Assembly: GCA_016508695.1 (NCBI GenBank)
Contig: VNKQ01000014.1
Coordinates: 1,488,001 to 1,552,000 of the forward strand
From: Hyphodiscus hymeniophilus
Taxonomy: Eukaryota > Ascomycota > Leotiomycetes > Helotiales > Hyphodiscaceae
Length of the DNA stretch: 64,000 bases
Direction of reading: 5' to 3'
Part shown: piece by piece, positions 45,401 through 56,573 of the stretch
Numbering within the stretch: the first letter of the stretch is position 1
Layout: every line of letters starts with the position of its first letter
Position numbers and translations under genes: made by a program
Notes under the pieces: model-generated
What the model was told of the DNA's origin: nothing
The model's database searches: none
Seen by the model: only the letters and a program-made list of their open reading frames with translations

Positions 45401-47380
45401 ACCAGAAGATCTCAGCAGGAGATCTCCAGTTCTTAAGCATTTTTGAATTATTTCTAACTCCACGATTCACGTTCGAGTCCGAAGAGCTTTCTCTTAATAC
45501 TCTTACGTCTGGAAAACAGTCTGCAAGTCCTACGGTATATCCTTCATCAAGGGGTCAGAATCCTCAGCGAAGCCCATGCGCAACTTTGCCGAAGCAAGGA
45601 TCGACTTCGTACAGCTCCAGCCAGCTGGATCTCTATCGCCAGGCGTTATTCAGTAAATTAAATGATAGTGTAAGTATGGTACCTAGTGGTCTAAACGAAT
45701 GTCACTAATGTTGCGCAGCTTGTTGACCTGGGTGCAAAATACCGAATTCTGTTCGTATTCCCAAACAATTCTCAAATCACGTTCAGGTAGTGCGAAATGC
45801 TGACTAGGCGATGCCCGTAGATTTGCGGAGAAGTGCTCTCCAGCACTTGTAGGGTCATTTATTTACATGTGGCATCCGGATGCTCTGGACACGATTGATA
45901 GCTACTTCGGAGCAACTTCACGCTTCTCGGAAAGTCGTGAGGCGTTAATGTGGACGACGAGTATTACTGTTTCCCAGTGAGTACACCTCGCAACCTTCTG
46001 ACTACCAACTACGAGGCTTCCAGACTTGAGCCCAAGCTATTGTACTGATCTCGGACCCTTCAGCTGGAGTATCCGCCCAACGAGCTTGTCGCAAGAACAC
46101 CACGAAAGATTCAACGAGAACAGAAACAATGGTGATTTCCCACCAACAAGCATTGCCAGCCTCGGTTTCGGAAACAGGAAACGAAAGAAGAACGAATCCC
46201 CTCCATCCACTTCAATTGTAGAAGAACGGTCTTCGTCATTGGTCATCACTGGCGACCCATCAGGCTATCATTGGATTTGCTCCATTTGGTCATCGTTGAC
46301 GGAATCCGATTCAATCTCCCAGCCAGTCCGTTCACTACCGAAGATCCTACAAAGCTTCATACACCAACAAGCTTGTGGGAGATGTTTGGTGTTCCTGGTA
46401 CTTCTTGGACATTTATGCGAGAAGCTTGCCGGGGAATATGAGTTAATCTTGTCTCAGCTGGATGTGATTGTTGGACTTGGGGTGGGTTGACCTCGGCCAA
46501 GGTCGATTTAGACGCACTACTCACACGTCAAATAGGAAAAAGTCCTACTCGAGGGTCTCGAATGGGGCACGAACGAAGCCGTCGATAAGCTGAAGAAAAT
46601 GCTATGGGGTCTAGAAGCACTCCGTGTCTTCGACGATAGACTGTCAGGATCTTTATCGCAGATCCAGAAAGCTCAAGAAGCGATGGAACGAGTAGTAAAA
46701 CAAGTCTGATTGCCTCGCCCACTCTACTCAGGAAATTGGCTGATATTTGCTTCCAGGAAGCTGGGCAGCAGCATGTAGACCTTCTCCAGGAATACAACAA
46801 CGTCATCGAGGAGTTCGAGAAAAGATATGGAATGCTCTCTGACGTTCAGATCCGGACGCAGTTGAAGATCAGACAGGTGACTGGACTTCGCGATGGTGTA
46901 TGTCACTTACTCATAATAATGTGCGTATATGTGAGCTGACTGCAACAGATCTCGACAGTTACCAATGTAGAGGACAGCCAGACGGCATTACGAGACAGCA
47001 AAACAACCATCCGACAAGGAAACAACATCAGGATATTAACATACATCACCATCGCCTATCTACCGCTTGGATTCGTGACGGGTCTATTTTCCATCTCGCA
47101 TGCGCCGTTTATGGAGAGCGCGGGAAACGTCCTCTTCGCTATCCTGGTCGTCATCTTCGTTTTGGGTACTTATGCTCTGGCTTTGAGCTTGGAAAGTATC
47201 ATTGATCAGTGGTCTCGAATTCGGAAAGAGAGATGGGGAGTCAAGAGGGTGACGGTGACTTCGTCCAGGCGTGATGATGCGGAGTCGAAACTCTCATTTA
47301 ATGCCCTGGGGAGTTGCTGCGGACTTCGAAGGAGATACTCTATCGACGAGGTAGATGATAAAATATCTCAGGCGGCGTGA
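42464..47380 (+). CDS. Very large (~1,500-residue) protein with C-terminal CorA-like membrane domain, about 10 exons
   Basis: Exons by eye: 42464-42503, 42571-43720, 43773-44839, 44900-45669, 45719-45750 or -45786, 45821-45976, 46031-46481, 46536-46897, 46949-47380. Intron 43721-43772 (GTATAA...TTAG), 44840-44899 (60 bp), 45670-45718 (CACTAAT branch) and 46898-46948 (GTATGT) are clear; the intron ending at 45820 could start at 45751 or 45787. The long N-terminus has no known domain. The last ~300 residues hold coiled coil (LGLEWGTNEAVDKLKKM-like; DLLQEYNNVIEEFEKRYGML) then RILTYITIAYLPLGFVTGLF and VLFAILVVIFVLGTYALAL, the CorA-type two-helix end. One base must be added in the A run 46697-46700. 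CorA-tailed fungal proteins of this sort are not proven magnesium channels. Confidence 0.78.
46697..46700 (+). other. Apparent one-base deletion in A4 run (frameshift)
   Basis: The helix ending QEAMERVVK runs out at TGA nine bases later; the next segment (TSLIASPTLLRKLADICF) continues one frame away. One extra A joins them. A very short intron is less likely. Confidence 0.55.
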
Positions 47381-47545
47381 GAACAGTAGATGGAGGTTCC
47401 CAGTTGTAGAACACGCTTGGCAGATGTGGTCATAGCCTTGGGATTCAGAATTCATAGCAGCTCGTTCAATATGATGAGGAGACTACTCGGAAATCTTTCG
47501 GGTGGATAGCCATCCCAAGATAGAGACTCTTTGTATAAAGATTCC

Positions 47546-48097
47546 TCACTGCCATCTCTCTCGCATGCGGAAGAGTCTCATTAACGCTCGTGGCCTCAAT
47601 CTCAACCACCCTCTTCTCCACAACTCCATAACCACCTCCATCACCCAACTTCGGCAGTTCCATGTGGCCGAGTCATGGTTCACAGGCCAGCGCTGCACCA
47701 AACGCCGTGCTCGATTCAGATCCACCCATCGGATCCTACCAACAAATATTGAGACTCGAAAAAGTCGGGCTCGCCGAGGCCGGACATTCCATCGTGCACA
47801 CGCTACATAGTAGCCGCGACCCCCAATATCATCTTCGACTTGGTGCGTCGTGCTCGCTCGTCGGGGCGAGACGACATGCAGGGCCCAATGGTGGGGATCC
47901 CGCGAGTCCACTGGCCTATAAATGGCCACGTCTACCGTGGTATCATCGTTGGATGGATCGAAAGAGGGGAGAGGGGCATTGCTCGGAAGGCGGATTCGTC
48001 TTTGCCGGCGGCGGCGAGGGGCACAGGAGACGTTGATGCGAGACAGTGAACTGTGACTGGGTGAGTATTGGCTGGATGGCTCCACACTGTAGGACAT
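47546..48097 (-). CDS. Small conserved fungal protein (HWALHV / WNCRSWV motifs)
   Basis: Single open frame of 183 residues. After a basic N-terminus comes TVDVAIYRPVDSRDPHHWALHV, then a variable middle, then NHDSATWNCRSWVMEVVMELWRRGW. This spacing, with a HWAL strand early and a W-N-C-x-x-W-V helix late, recurs in small ascomycete proteins of unknown function (DUF6914-like, from memory and not checked); the invariant Cys and His make a papain-like fold conceivable. Convergent with the CorA-like gene. The first ~45 residues are Arg/Ser-rich and may be over-extended. Confidence 0.55.
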   Translation of the reverse strand: MSYSVEPSSQYSPSHSSLSRINVSCAPRRRRQRRIRLPSNAPLPSFDPSNDDTTVDVAIYRPVDSRDPHHWALHVVSPRRASTTHQVEDDIGGRGYYVACARWNVRPRRARLFRVSIFVGRIRWVDLNRARRLVQRWPVNHDSATWNCRSWVMEVVMELWRRGWLRLRPRALMRLFRMRERWQ

Positions 48098-48380
48098 ACC
48101 CCATCGTAATGAATAACTACTGAAAAGACTGATAAAAACAAATAAAGATGAATCAATAAGTGCAGTGGATGCTACTGGGCTGGTCGATACTGTTAAATCG
48201 CACTGCGTTTAATTGATAACTTATGCTTAACGTCTACGTTCTTTCACAGCCACCGAATGAGGCATACTACGGTCATTGTTTAGGGTTCAGACTATTTCAC
48301 GATTGTTGACACGAAGGCAAGAGCGATGCGGTCCAAGCGAAGCGCAGGCCGTACTGAAAATATCTATTTCAACTGCGAGC
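48098..48380. other. Intergenic spacer
   Basis: Short spacer between two minus-strand genes; nothing recognised. Confidence 0.4.
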
Positions 48381-49301
48381 TTACAGAACCGCTGAGATGA
48401 ACTCCACAATATCATCGACACCTTGTGGTTCAAAGATCCAGTGCGTGTCATCTTCATACTCCTTCCAGATTACCGACATTCCAAGCTCCTTTAGACCTTC
48501 GCACAAGCCTTGACCGTTTCGAACGGGGACAACAGGATCTTCCTGTGAGTGTGAAAGAAATACCGGTGTAGTGAGGGCTGAGTCCGAACCTCTTGAGATG
48601 CCGATACCTTGGTTGACGTTCTCGGCACCCGATTTTCCGAGACCTTTTTCGAGCAGAACTTCAATCTCCTTTGGGATGTTGCAGTCTTCCAATTCCAAAT
48701 TCTTCGAAAAACTCTTAATCTCATCCTGGAAAGGGAGCCAGCTGCTCAGTCCGATGAAGCCGCCAAGTCGAATACCGCCAGATAATAAAGCAAAAATTGC
48801 TGTTGCGCATCCTTGGCTGATACCAGCAAGTATAATTCGTTCCGGGGGAACAATGGTTGATTCTCTGCGTACAATATCCAGAGTGAAAGCAACGCTTTCT
48901 CGAAGGCCGTCTAATTGTATCTTCATGGGAGTTAGCATTACTTCTGCGAGAAAGAGAAGGAGAGTGATGAAACGTCACACAAGTTGGAGGACCCAAGAAC
49001 TGATCGGATAGAGATCGTGAATACGTACCTCTTTACGTTCAGAAGGCTCTTCTACTGACCACATATCGAACCATTGCGACAGTTCTTCTCCGAAACGAAG
49101 TGATTTCCGCGATCCCGAGGAGGGGAATACCCACTTAATAGATGGGAACGTTTGGGGCAGAAAACGATCCGCCGAATCCTGACTTTCGAAGAACTCGTCG
49201 GCAAATTGAGTAGCTTCACTGTCACGGCCGTGCAAAAAGATGACTGTGTGGGTGTGCTGCTCCAGAGCAGCGACAGTGTGAATGTCGTTGATGGCGTCCA
49301 T
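48381..49301 (-). CDS. Acyl-protein thioesterase / carboxylesterase-like alpha/beta hydrolase
   Basis: Exons 49301-49029 and 48920-48381; intron 48921-49028 (108 bp, GTACGT...GAAG). Predicted 270 residues. HTVIFLHGRDSEATQF is the oxyanion-side start. IILAGISQGCATAIFAL carries the nucleophile Ser in G-x-S-x-G. PVFLSHSQEDPVVPVRNGQ carries the Asp, and EDDTHWIFEPQGVDDI carries the His. This is the phospholipase/carboxylesterase family (Abhydrolase_2), whose members remove acyl groups from proteins or lysolipids. Compared with classic APT1 it has an insertion (EIKSFSKNLELEDCNIPKE region), usual in fungal side branches. Acceptor at 48921 joins RKE to IQLDGLRESV, the conserved helix. Confidence 0.87.
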
Positions 49302-50847
49302 TTCTGCTGGTAGTAAGTGATTGATGTGGTTCTTTTTGTCGGTGGGAGAGATGGACGATCATGCAGAGATGTAGGCGATAAGAGGGGGTTTTATACGCTG
49401 AAGTAAGACATTTGAACTGCGATCTCCATTCAGACTGCAATCTTTATTTAGTCTGAATGTTAGCTTACCAAAACTTGGTTCAATCGTCGAGGTTTTGCAC
49501 CAGGAGTTGTCTCCGATGCCAGTCGCTTACGGAGTTACACTAGGTACCTTACCTTAACCCCCAGAAAACCTTGTTAGGGCCCGCCGCCCGCTTCTTTTTT
49601 GATTATGCGCTTATCTGGTAACAATATAACGAAAACGAAGTAATAGAATCTGAAGCCGAGTTTGTCATAAATAAAACAAATATATCGAACGAACAAACAA
49701 ATACTTCCCTATTCTATGATATAATACTGGAAATTTATAGATTTATAAGATAGTAAGAAATTAGAGACAGGCAAAGTTCCAGCTTAATGAGTAATAAGAA
49801 AGGAAACAATGTGGGCGATAAGAGGGTCCGAGTAGTATTGTACTATAACGTTTAGAAGATGCTATCCGGCAACATCCTCGTGGTAGACTAAGTAGCCTAA
49901 CTCGGGCCCAGAGCGAGGAATATATGGTTCTTTAAACTTCCTGCCACACCGCAGAGGGTATTATTACAAATACACTATATTCAATCAAAATTCTTACTCA
50001 CACAATACTACACGCAAGCTTAATACATTAAAATACCCATAGATCAAGTCTCTCTCATATCTGGAGCGACTCTCTCATTCTATTTCCCTTTATGGGAAAG
50101 CTGAGGTACATGGCCTTTACCTTTTGGCTGGATATTGTATTTATTTTTGTACCCATAGCTCTTTTCCCCTCTTCCCCTCTCCCTCTCTTCTTCCTACCTG
50201 TTCAATTCAATTAACTACTTTACAACCTTTTAAGCATCAGACATGAAAACTAAAGTATAGTAGCATGAATATACACGTCAAGCCTTAAAGGTCGCTCGAT
50301 ATATATTGGAACCCACGTGATGTAATTAGCCCGATTAAGTAGTCATTTGACCCGTAGAACCTCTTTAAGGTTCGCGGTTCTTATACTTTTATTCATTAGA
50401 CCCATTAACACTAATACTATACTATTACGCACAACGTGATATATGGTATTACAGTCAGTGGATCGATAATATATCTGCTATTTACCAGGTAAGAGTGAAG
50501 AGTGCTTATTTAGCAGATACTAATTTCTGTTCTCATGATGAATGGTATATCTTATATTAAATTCTGAGTCCTGTCCTCTTCACCTATTAGTCGACGCGGA
50601 ATATGCTCGATTCCCTCGGGCCAACCGTCTGGTCTAGACGTAAAATGACAAGCAGCGATGGACCTAGTCTTGAACAACGATGGGATATATTGTCATGACT
50701 TCGAAGAGTGGTATCTTAATTTCGTTACTTCATTACTTCATTTCAATCATTCAGTGTCAACGCTTTCCAGATCCATACAACACACCCATCCAAAAAGTGT
50801 AAAAAAAGAAGAAGAAAAAAATCAACTTTCAACTCCCGAACACTCAA
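49302..50847. other. AT-rich intergenic block
   Basis: From about 49640 to 50640 the DNA is very AT-rich, without long open frames, with many TATA/TAAT words, as in RIP-mutated repeat DNA. The right end carries the 3' flank of the FAD monooxygenase. Confidence 0.45.
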
Positions 50848-52065
50848 TCACACCTCCTGCTTCTGTTCCCCAACCCACGTCCAAACATCCCTTCGGAAAT
50901 CAACCTCATAGAGCCACCCCAGCTCAATCGGCTCTCGTTCCACCAACCCCTCCTCCGAGCCCTCCCCACCCCCCGGCACCCTTCTGAGATCAATCTGCCT
51001 ATTCAGCGCCAACACCTTCTCGATGCGCGCCTGCCTGTAGCTCAGCCAGAAGTCCAGCGCAGCCTTCCCATCGACGCCCCGAGTTCCCATCAGCAGCGCA
51101 AGGACATACACGTCCTCGAAGGCCTGGTTGATGCCCTGCCCCGCGGAGGGGGGTATAGCGTGCGCCGCGTCGCCGAGTATCACGACCCTGCGATTAGGGG
51201 AGGTCCACTTCTCGAGTTTCGGGACGACGTAGAAGGGCCAGACGTTGATCTTGGCGTGGTCGATGTGACTCGTGGCATTGTGGACGAAGGCGGGAAGGAG
51301 CTCGTTGTCGCGTTGGAGGACCGCGACGAGGGCTTCCTTGTCCGCGAAGAAGGCGTCCCAGCCTGCTCGGTCGCGGTCTTCGAGGCGGAGCTGTTTGCCG
51401 ATGAGGACCTCGGAGCCGTCGATCTGCTGGGGGGCGATAACGAAGCCGCCCTTTGAGGAGGTCAGGGTTACGGGGATGTGGTAGTTGGGTGGTAGTTTGA
51501 GCTGTGCTGTGGGGACTGCGGCGGTGATTCCTGCCATGCCGGTGAATGTGGGCGTGAGGTTTGGGTACAGGTATTTTCGGACGGTGGAGTGGATACCGTC
51601 TGCGCCGATGAGGATGGAGGCAGACTCGGTGGTACCGTCTGTGAATTCCCACGTCACTCCCTGCTCTGTCTCGTCTGTTACTTTGGCAAACTTCTTGCCA
51701 AACACGATGGGCAGGTCGTTCTCCTTCAGCATCCCTAGGAGTTCGGTAATGAGGACATGGCGATAGATACGTAGGCCTTTGAAGCCGTATTTCGACTCGC
51801 TTCCAAACTCTTGAGTTTCGATCACCTCTCCAGAGTGGTCTCGATATTCAAGATACTCGAAATTGTAGCCTTTGGTCCGGATTCGTTCATAGAGACCAAG
51901 GGCGTTGAGGACTTTGAGGGCGTTGGGGGAAAGCATGACGGCTCCACCAATATTGAGAGGAGCAGGACGACTTTCATAGATCGTGGAGGGGATGTTTTGC
52001 TGGTGAAGAGCGAGTGCTAATGTCAGTCCCGAGAGACCGGCTCCGATGATGGCTACCGAATTCAT
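50848..52065 (-). CDS. FAD-dependent monooxygenase (salicylate hydroxylase-like, class A)
   Basis: Single exon, 405 residues, full length for the family. N-terminal dinucleotide-binding VAIIGAGLSGLTLALAL (4-20), the DG motif ILIGADGIHSTVR, and the GD motif VVILGDAAHAIPPSAGQG with following QAFEDVYVLALLM are all intact. These enzymes hydroxylate aromatic substrates using NAD(P)H and oxygen. The substrate cannot be told from sequence. Coding is markedly GC-richer than the flanks, with strong third-position bias, which produces long antisense open frames. It lies alone, with no biosynthetic partner genes nearby. Confidence 0.9.
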   Translation of the reverse strand: MNSVAIIGAGLSGLTLALALHQQNIPSTIYESRPAPLNIGGAVMLSPNALKVLNALGLYERIRTKGYNFEYLEYRDHSGEVIETQEFGSESKYGFKGLRIYRHVLITELLGMLKENDLPIVFGKKFAKVTDETEQGVTWEFTDGTTESASILIGADGIHSTVRKYLYPNLTPTFTGMAGITAAVPTAQLKLPPNYHIPVTLTSSKGGFVIAPQQIDGSEVLIGKQLRLEDRDRAGWDAFFADKEALVAVLQRDNELLPAFVHNATSHIDHAKINVWPFYVVPKLEKWTSPNRRVVILGDAAHAIPPSAGQGINQAFEDVYVLALLMGTRGVDGKAALDFWLSYRQARIEKVLALNRQIDLRRVPGGGEGSEEGLVEREPIELGWLYEVDFRRDVWTWVGEQKQEV

Positions 52066-54600
52066 GGTCGAACTTTGATTTTTAGAGTAGCGAGGATATT
52101 GTTGAATATTGTACTTCGATAGTGACTTCAGAATCTATTTTGAAGTGATTGATTATTGAAAGATAATGATGGGAGACGAGTTGTCTTTAACGTACTTCAT
52201 ATTCCCCTGCATCCCGATCCATCGTCGGTTGTCCGAAATCCGGATCCGAGAGACTATCTCCGTCGAGTCCGATTCAAGCCGAAGACTTCTCCGGGCACCA
52301 AACGGGATTGAGACAATCGTTGTAATCGGATTTCAATGACCTTTTCGGCCTCTCTAGAAGATTCGATAAAGCAACCCAAGTCCTCGAAACCCTCATTCAA
52401 ACCTTCAAACCCGCCTCGAGGGTTTGATCTTCCCCATCACGAAACTCGCATCTTTCATTTCACATCTCGCAATAGCTTTCCGGCCCAACATCACGTCATC
52501 AAAGCATCGTCCGCCAGCACCAATGAAGTCTAGGTTCATGCTATAGATGGTTCGTGGAGGGCATGTCAAGCTTGTGGGTTAAACATTGCGACGAGATTGA
52601 GCCTACAGCTGGACGAGTTTATCAAGGGAGAGACGTTGTGGAGGGATTCTCATCAGATGGGAGCTGGGGAGAGTAATGTTGCCGGTACGTATTTCAGTCT
52701 ATGGCACATGAAACGGCGTACCGTGCTTGGACTTGTCGAGACTTGTCGATCAGTTACCATTATGCGGCTTCAGATCGTGACTAGGATTTAATATGGACTT
52801 TGCCCTCAGCTTAAGCAGAAGAGCAACCGAACGGCAGCTCAGGGATTGATTAACAAGTGGGAAATGCTCTTGCTAGAAAAACTGTTAGGTGTGGAGGCTT
52901 TATCCATGACTAGTCGAGAACGAACAACTCTTTGTACCAACTGCCTTTTAACAAGGCAATCCCTCTGCCTACTTCAAGGGCAACTTTCTTCTTCTTAAAA
53001 GGACCGAGCTGCTGTCTTGGTCTATCAACAAGGATATTGTTCTGTCAACAGCAATTAAATATTCGCTCCATGAATCAAATATGAACTATTGACCCGGTTG
53101 TAGAGCTTAATTTTTGCGCTGGCAAGACTCCCAATGTGACGGCGTCGGGATCTCGACGCACTAGTATCCTGTTTCAGCAAGCTTATTTCAAGAGTAAGCG
53201 CACAATAATGGACATAAAAGGAACGCATGCTTTGATCCGATGGATCCTGAGAACAGCGCGTCAGTACCATTGGAAAGATAGTAGCAACTGGCATCAATCG
53301 ATCTGTGAAGATAAAGATGAAGATAAAGATGGTGATGATGCCGGACAAGGTAACTAAACCTCTTCAATGGAGACTGATATGCATGAAGCGGAAGCAGAGA
53401 GGCCAGGGAAGCAACATATTGAAACACATCGCAGTTTTCGAATGCAGTTCACTTGTTGCTAACGCGGGTGGAGCATCAATGAATTTCCTGACTATCCCTT
53501 CGCCGTCAGGCTGCGAAGACGGAGTTCGCCCGATGATAGAAGTCATTAATGAAATTCGCGAGGTGTTCTTGAAAGTCCAGAACTCAGAAGCTCTCGCATC
53601 TGGATCATTCTGATATGATGTCGGACTTGAGACAAGCTGGCAAATCGGCCTAAGAATTTGTAACGCTTGAGATGATGACATTTCGACAACGCAGCTGCTG
53701 TCTTTCGAGCCGGTGGGGATGTGCTAATGACCTTGGTTGATAACATGGTGGCGAGAATTCCTTTCAACCTGTATCGAGGTATCGTGAGGGATTCTGTTTG
53801 TTGGATTGCGAGCTTGGTAACAGGAGCCGTGATGTCGCGGATGCACATTCAAGTACCCCGGAAATATCCCCGGCATCTTGAACGATTCGGGAACATCCGT
53901 TGGAAGCTTGCGAACTTACCGTAATCCAAATTCCAGACTCATGAATATCTCGCGACACTTTCTTCCCCAGCCTGTGACGTGAAATGGGAGGAGATGTGCA
54001 TACAAAGCATCACCAACCCCAGATGCGTGTTCGCCGAGAGTCTCGGGCGTAGGGTGAGTCTTGTGCTCTTGGTTTTGCCTTCGGGATGGAGAATGTGAAG
54101 GAGCATATGACAAGGTCACGATGCAGGAATAGGTCAGGTAATACCGAAACCTTCGAATCCGGAGAGGAACGGAGTGAGGCCAGTTGAAGGCGGGAAGGCG
54201 GAGGCGCGGGCCATGGGTGCTGTGCGATATTGTCCCACTTCGGTTTTGGTCTGGCAGAAAGAAGTGTCTTCGAAGAAGAAGTGTCTTTGCAAAAGGTGAG
54301 CGGTAAGATCTACTTCCTTACTCCGTACGTACTTGCATGGCTGAGTCGCCGACTGATGGCAGAAACACATTCTGGTGATTTACACCAAAAGCGAGCAAGA
54401 AAGCTAAAAGTCTTTCTAGAACGATGGCAGAAGGAAACCCCGAACGATCGCCCTTCCCTGCATAAGGTACTCGAGTCAGCCCTGCATGAACCCACCACCA
54501 CACGAAACGAAACGAACGTGATGACTCCTCACCACGCTTATCCGGCATGAGAAACGTAACATGAGCGCTACTGCGGAAGCTCGTAGCAGGAGTCAGGATA
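52066..54600. other. Intergenic with unassigned coding-like fragments
   Basis: Coding-like pieces occur but none could be built into a gene: a plus-strand segment at about 52335-52430 (RRFDKATQVLETLIQTFK), and minus-strand segments at 53916-54119 (ETLGEHASGVGDALYAHLLP, followed by GTAAGT) and 54170-54370. The last two could be exons of one decayed minus-strand gene. Confidence 0.3.
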
Positions 54601-54620
54601 GAGTGTTTCTGTATCCAATA

Positions 54621-54680
54621 GTTGAGTAGAGGATGGTTGAATAGAGGATGGTTGAATAGAGGATGGTTGAGTAGAGGATA
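54621..54680. repeat. 15-bp minisatellite, ~4 copies
   Basis: Unit GTTGAATAGAGGATG repeats about four times with G/A variation at one position (GTTGAGTAGAGGATG at both ends). Confidence 0.85.
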
Positions 54681-55172
54681 GGGGCCTCGCTGCTCGTTTG
54701 GACTTTTGAACTTTTGAACTTTGCTGGACATTGTGGAGGAGTAGATCGGTAAACGGCCAACGGTCGGTCGACCTCGAGATGGAGAGTGGGAGAATGAAGA
54801 GTGGAGAGTCGAGAGTCAAGACAAGACTGAATGCGGAGGGTTTGGTTGGCTACTCCGCGAACAGAGAGTAGAGTGCGGGTTAGAATCTGGGAGGGACGGG
54901 GGAGTTAGTTCTGTTTCGCAGGAGATGGCCAAGTAGAGTATCTGACTGTACTAGGTCTTACAGTACTGTGCACATGCTTTTTCTGCTTCTTACAGTACCG
55001 AGAGATGGAAGATCCGGAAGAGACTCGAGACTGGAGACTGAACGCATTGGGGTTCGTTGACCGTACTGGCTACCAAGTGAAGAGGGAGGGGGGAGGATGA
55101 CTGCGGATATGCAGGTGTTTCGTGTGCATTACAGTATTTACGGGAGGATATGAATTCGTGATGGGTCTATCG

Positions 55173-55260
55173 TATGGATGGATGGATGGATGGATGGACG
55201 GATACCTTGGAGTACTGTATGGATACTGTATGGATACTGTATGGATACTGTATGGATACC
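55173..55260. repeat. ATGG tetranucleotide run followed by 11-bp minisatellite
   Basis: About six ATGG copies (55173-55200) precede four copies of ACTGTATGGAT (55214-55257). The second unit contains the first motif, suggesting growth from one seed. Confidence 0.85.
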
Positions 55261-55320
55261 ATAATACCTTGTGGCAGAAGAAGAACCTGGTGGACATGCG
55301 CGGCTTCTTACTCATCCCCC

Positions 55321-55397
55321 CAGAGTCCAGAGTCCAGAGTCCAGAGTCCAGAGTCCAGAGTCCAGAGTCCAGAGTCCAGAGTCCAGAGTCCAGAGTC
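55321..55397. repeat. 7-bp minisatellite (CAGAGTC), 11 perfect copies
   Basis: Eleven exact copies end to end. Any frame through it encodes a repetitive peptide, so open frames here are artefacts. Confidence 0.92.
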
Positions 55398-55499
55398 CGG
55401 AGCCCCAGTCGACGGGTGTGTCTTACGATACTTTGACCACATGCGATGCAATCAATAGCCACGATGATACATAACCACAGTCTATCCCGTCCTGGATCC

Positions 55500-56213
55500 C
55501 GTTCTTTCTTCCCTTTCACTTTTCACATGTTTCTATCATAAAATAATCAATTAATTCTCTGAAGTCCTTCTCTTGAGTCTTGCTCGATATCGACCCATTA
55601 TCCCATCCGTCACCACTCACTCACTCACTCTCCTCTTCCCAAGGAACTCGTCTTCTCTTCCCACCTCGCCCTTCATCTGCCATCCGTGGTACCCGTTGGT
55701 CCTCCGTCGCATCCATCCAATCATCGCCTCTCTCACAGAACGGGGCCTTACCTCATCCCACAGCTCCCAACTTGCAGAAGAGGCATTGATCGGCGCCCGT
55801 GCTTCTAGACCAAAAGCATTCGAGATCGGATTTCTGGAAGTGCATCGTGATTCCCGTCGCGTCGGCCTCACCAGGCAACTCTCACCGACTGGGCCAGAAC
55901 TCACTCGGTTCTGGATCGTGACCTCAAAGCCGATTACCCTCACAACTACCCAACTTGACATCTCTCTCTCTCTCTCTCTCTTCAGTCTCCACTCATCGGC
56001 CTGCATCATCATCCCCACCACCACCATCATCATCCAATTTAACAATCCCACTCACCCACACCCATCCACTTTCTTGTTTCTCCATCCCTTCACATCTGCT
56101 ACCCGCCAAAACGAGAGCGCCACCAGATATAATCGTACGATTCTACTGTCATCAACCACCATCTGGAATCATCCTTTCTCTCTCTCTCGTATATCACATA
56201 TAACTCAGTCAAC
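55500..56213 (+). promoter_or_regulatory. Long pyrimidine-rich leader of the small CxxC gene
   Basis: About 700 bp before ATG 56214 is strongly C/T-rich, with a (CT)9-like tract at 55963-55982 and many CATCC words. Long CT-rich leaders near start sites are common in highly expressed ascomycete genes. Several upstream ATG frames (e.g. 55580) occur. Confidence 0.4.
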
Positions 56214-56573
56214 ATGAGCAACCGACATCTCAACGTCCAGTACGAGGACTTTTACCGTTCGTCCTCTCCTCGCACCCAAGCCTCGACGAGCAGCCATCGT
56301 TCTTCCTCGGAATCCTCGACGACCTCCTCCTCTTCGACCTCGTCATATGGCTCCTACCAAGAGCAGGGCCGTCACTCTCTGGACGCATCTCAACCCAGGG
56401 TAGAGGTCCTACGATGTTCACGATGCGCCAAGTGTGTCGAGACAATCACCAATGGGAGAGGGGACGCTCTGAGGAGGGTGAGCACTGATGATGCCAGTGC
56501 GAATGGCATGGTCAGGTTTGGTCACAATCTCTACTATTGTGATCGTTGCGCAAAGATGGTGGGATACAAATGA
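56214..56573 (+). CDS. Small Ser-rich protein with two CxxC zinc-like motifs
   Basis: Intronless, 119 residues, start in good context (AACATGAGC). A Ser/Thr/Tyr-rich N-terminus (residues 18-50, with SSTTSSSSTSSYGSY) leads to LRCSRCAKCVETI and a C-terminal MVRFGHNLYYCDRCAKMVGYK (written here with its two Cys four apart). The paired C-x2-C units about 45 residues apart suggest one zinc site. The crisp conserved C-terminus right before the stop argues that it is real. It resembles short conserved ascomycete proteins of unknown function. The long CT-rich leader suggests high or regulated expression. Confidence 0.75.
   Translation: MSNRHLNVQYEDFYRSSSPRTQASTSSHRSSSESSTTSSSSTSSYGSYQEQGRHSLDASQPRVEVLRCSRCAKCVETITNGRGDALRRVSTDDASANGMVRFGHNLYYCDRCAKMVGYK

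Noticed and set aside
51160..51766. Open frames antisense to the FAD monooxygenase
   Set aside because: Produced by strong third-position GC bias of the real gene.
48381..52065. Secondary-metabolite cluster (esterase, monooxygenase, with DUF1772 elsewhere)
   Set aside because: No polyketide, peptide or terpene synthase in the window, and the genes are far apart and separated by AT-rich DNA.
55321..55397. CRISPR-like repeat array
   Set aside because: Repeats are contiguous 7-mers with no spacers, in a eukaryotic genome.
55122..55458. Repetitive plus- and minus-strand frames (e.g. SPESRVQ repeats)
   Set aside because: Run through 7-bp and 11-bp minisatellites, whose units keep frames open by chance.
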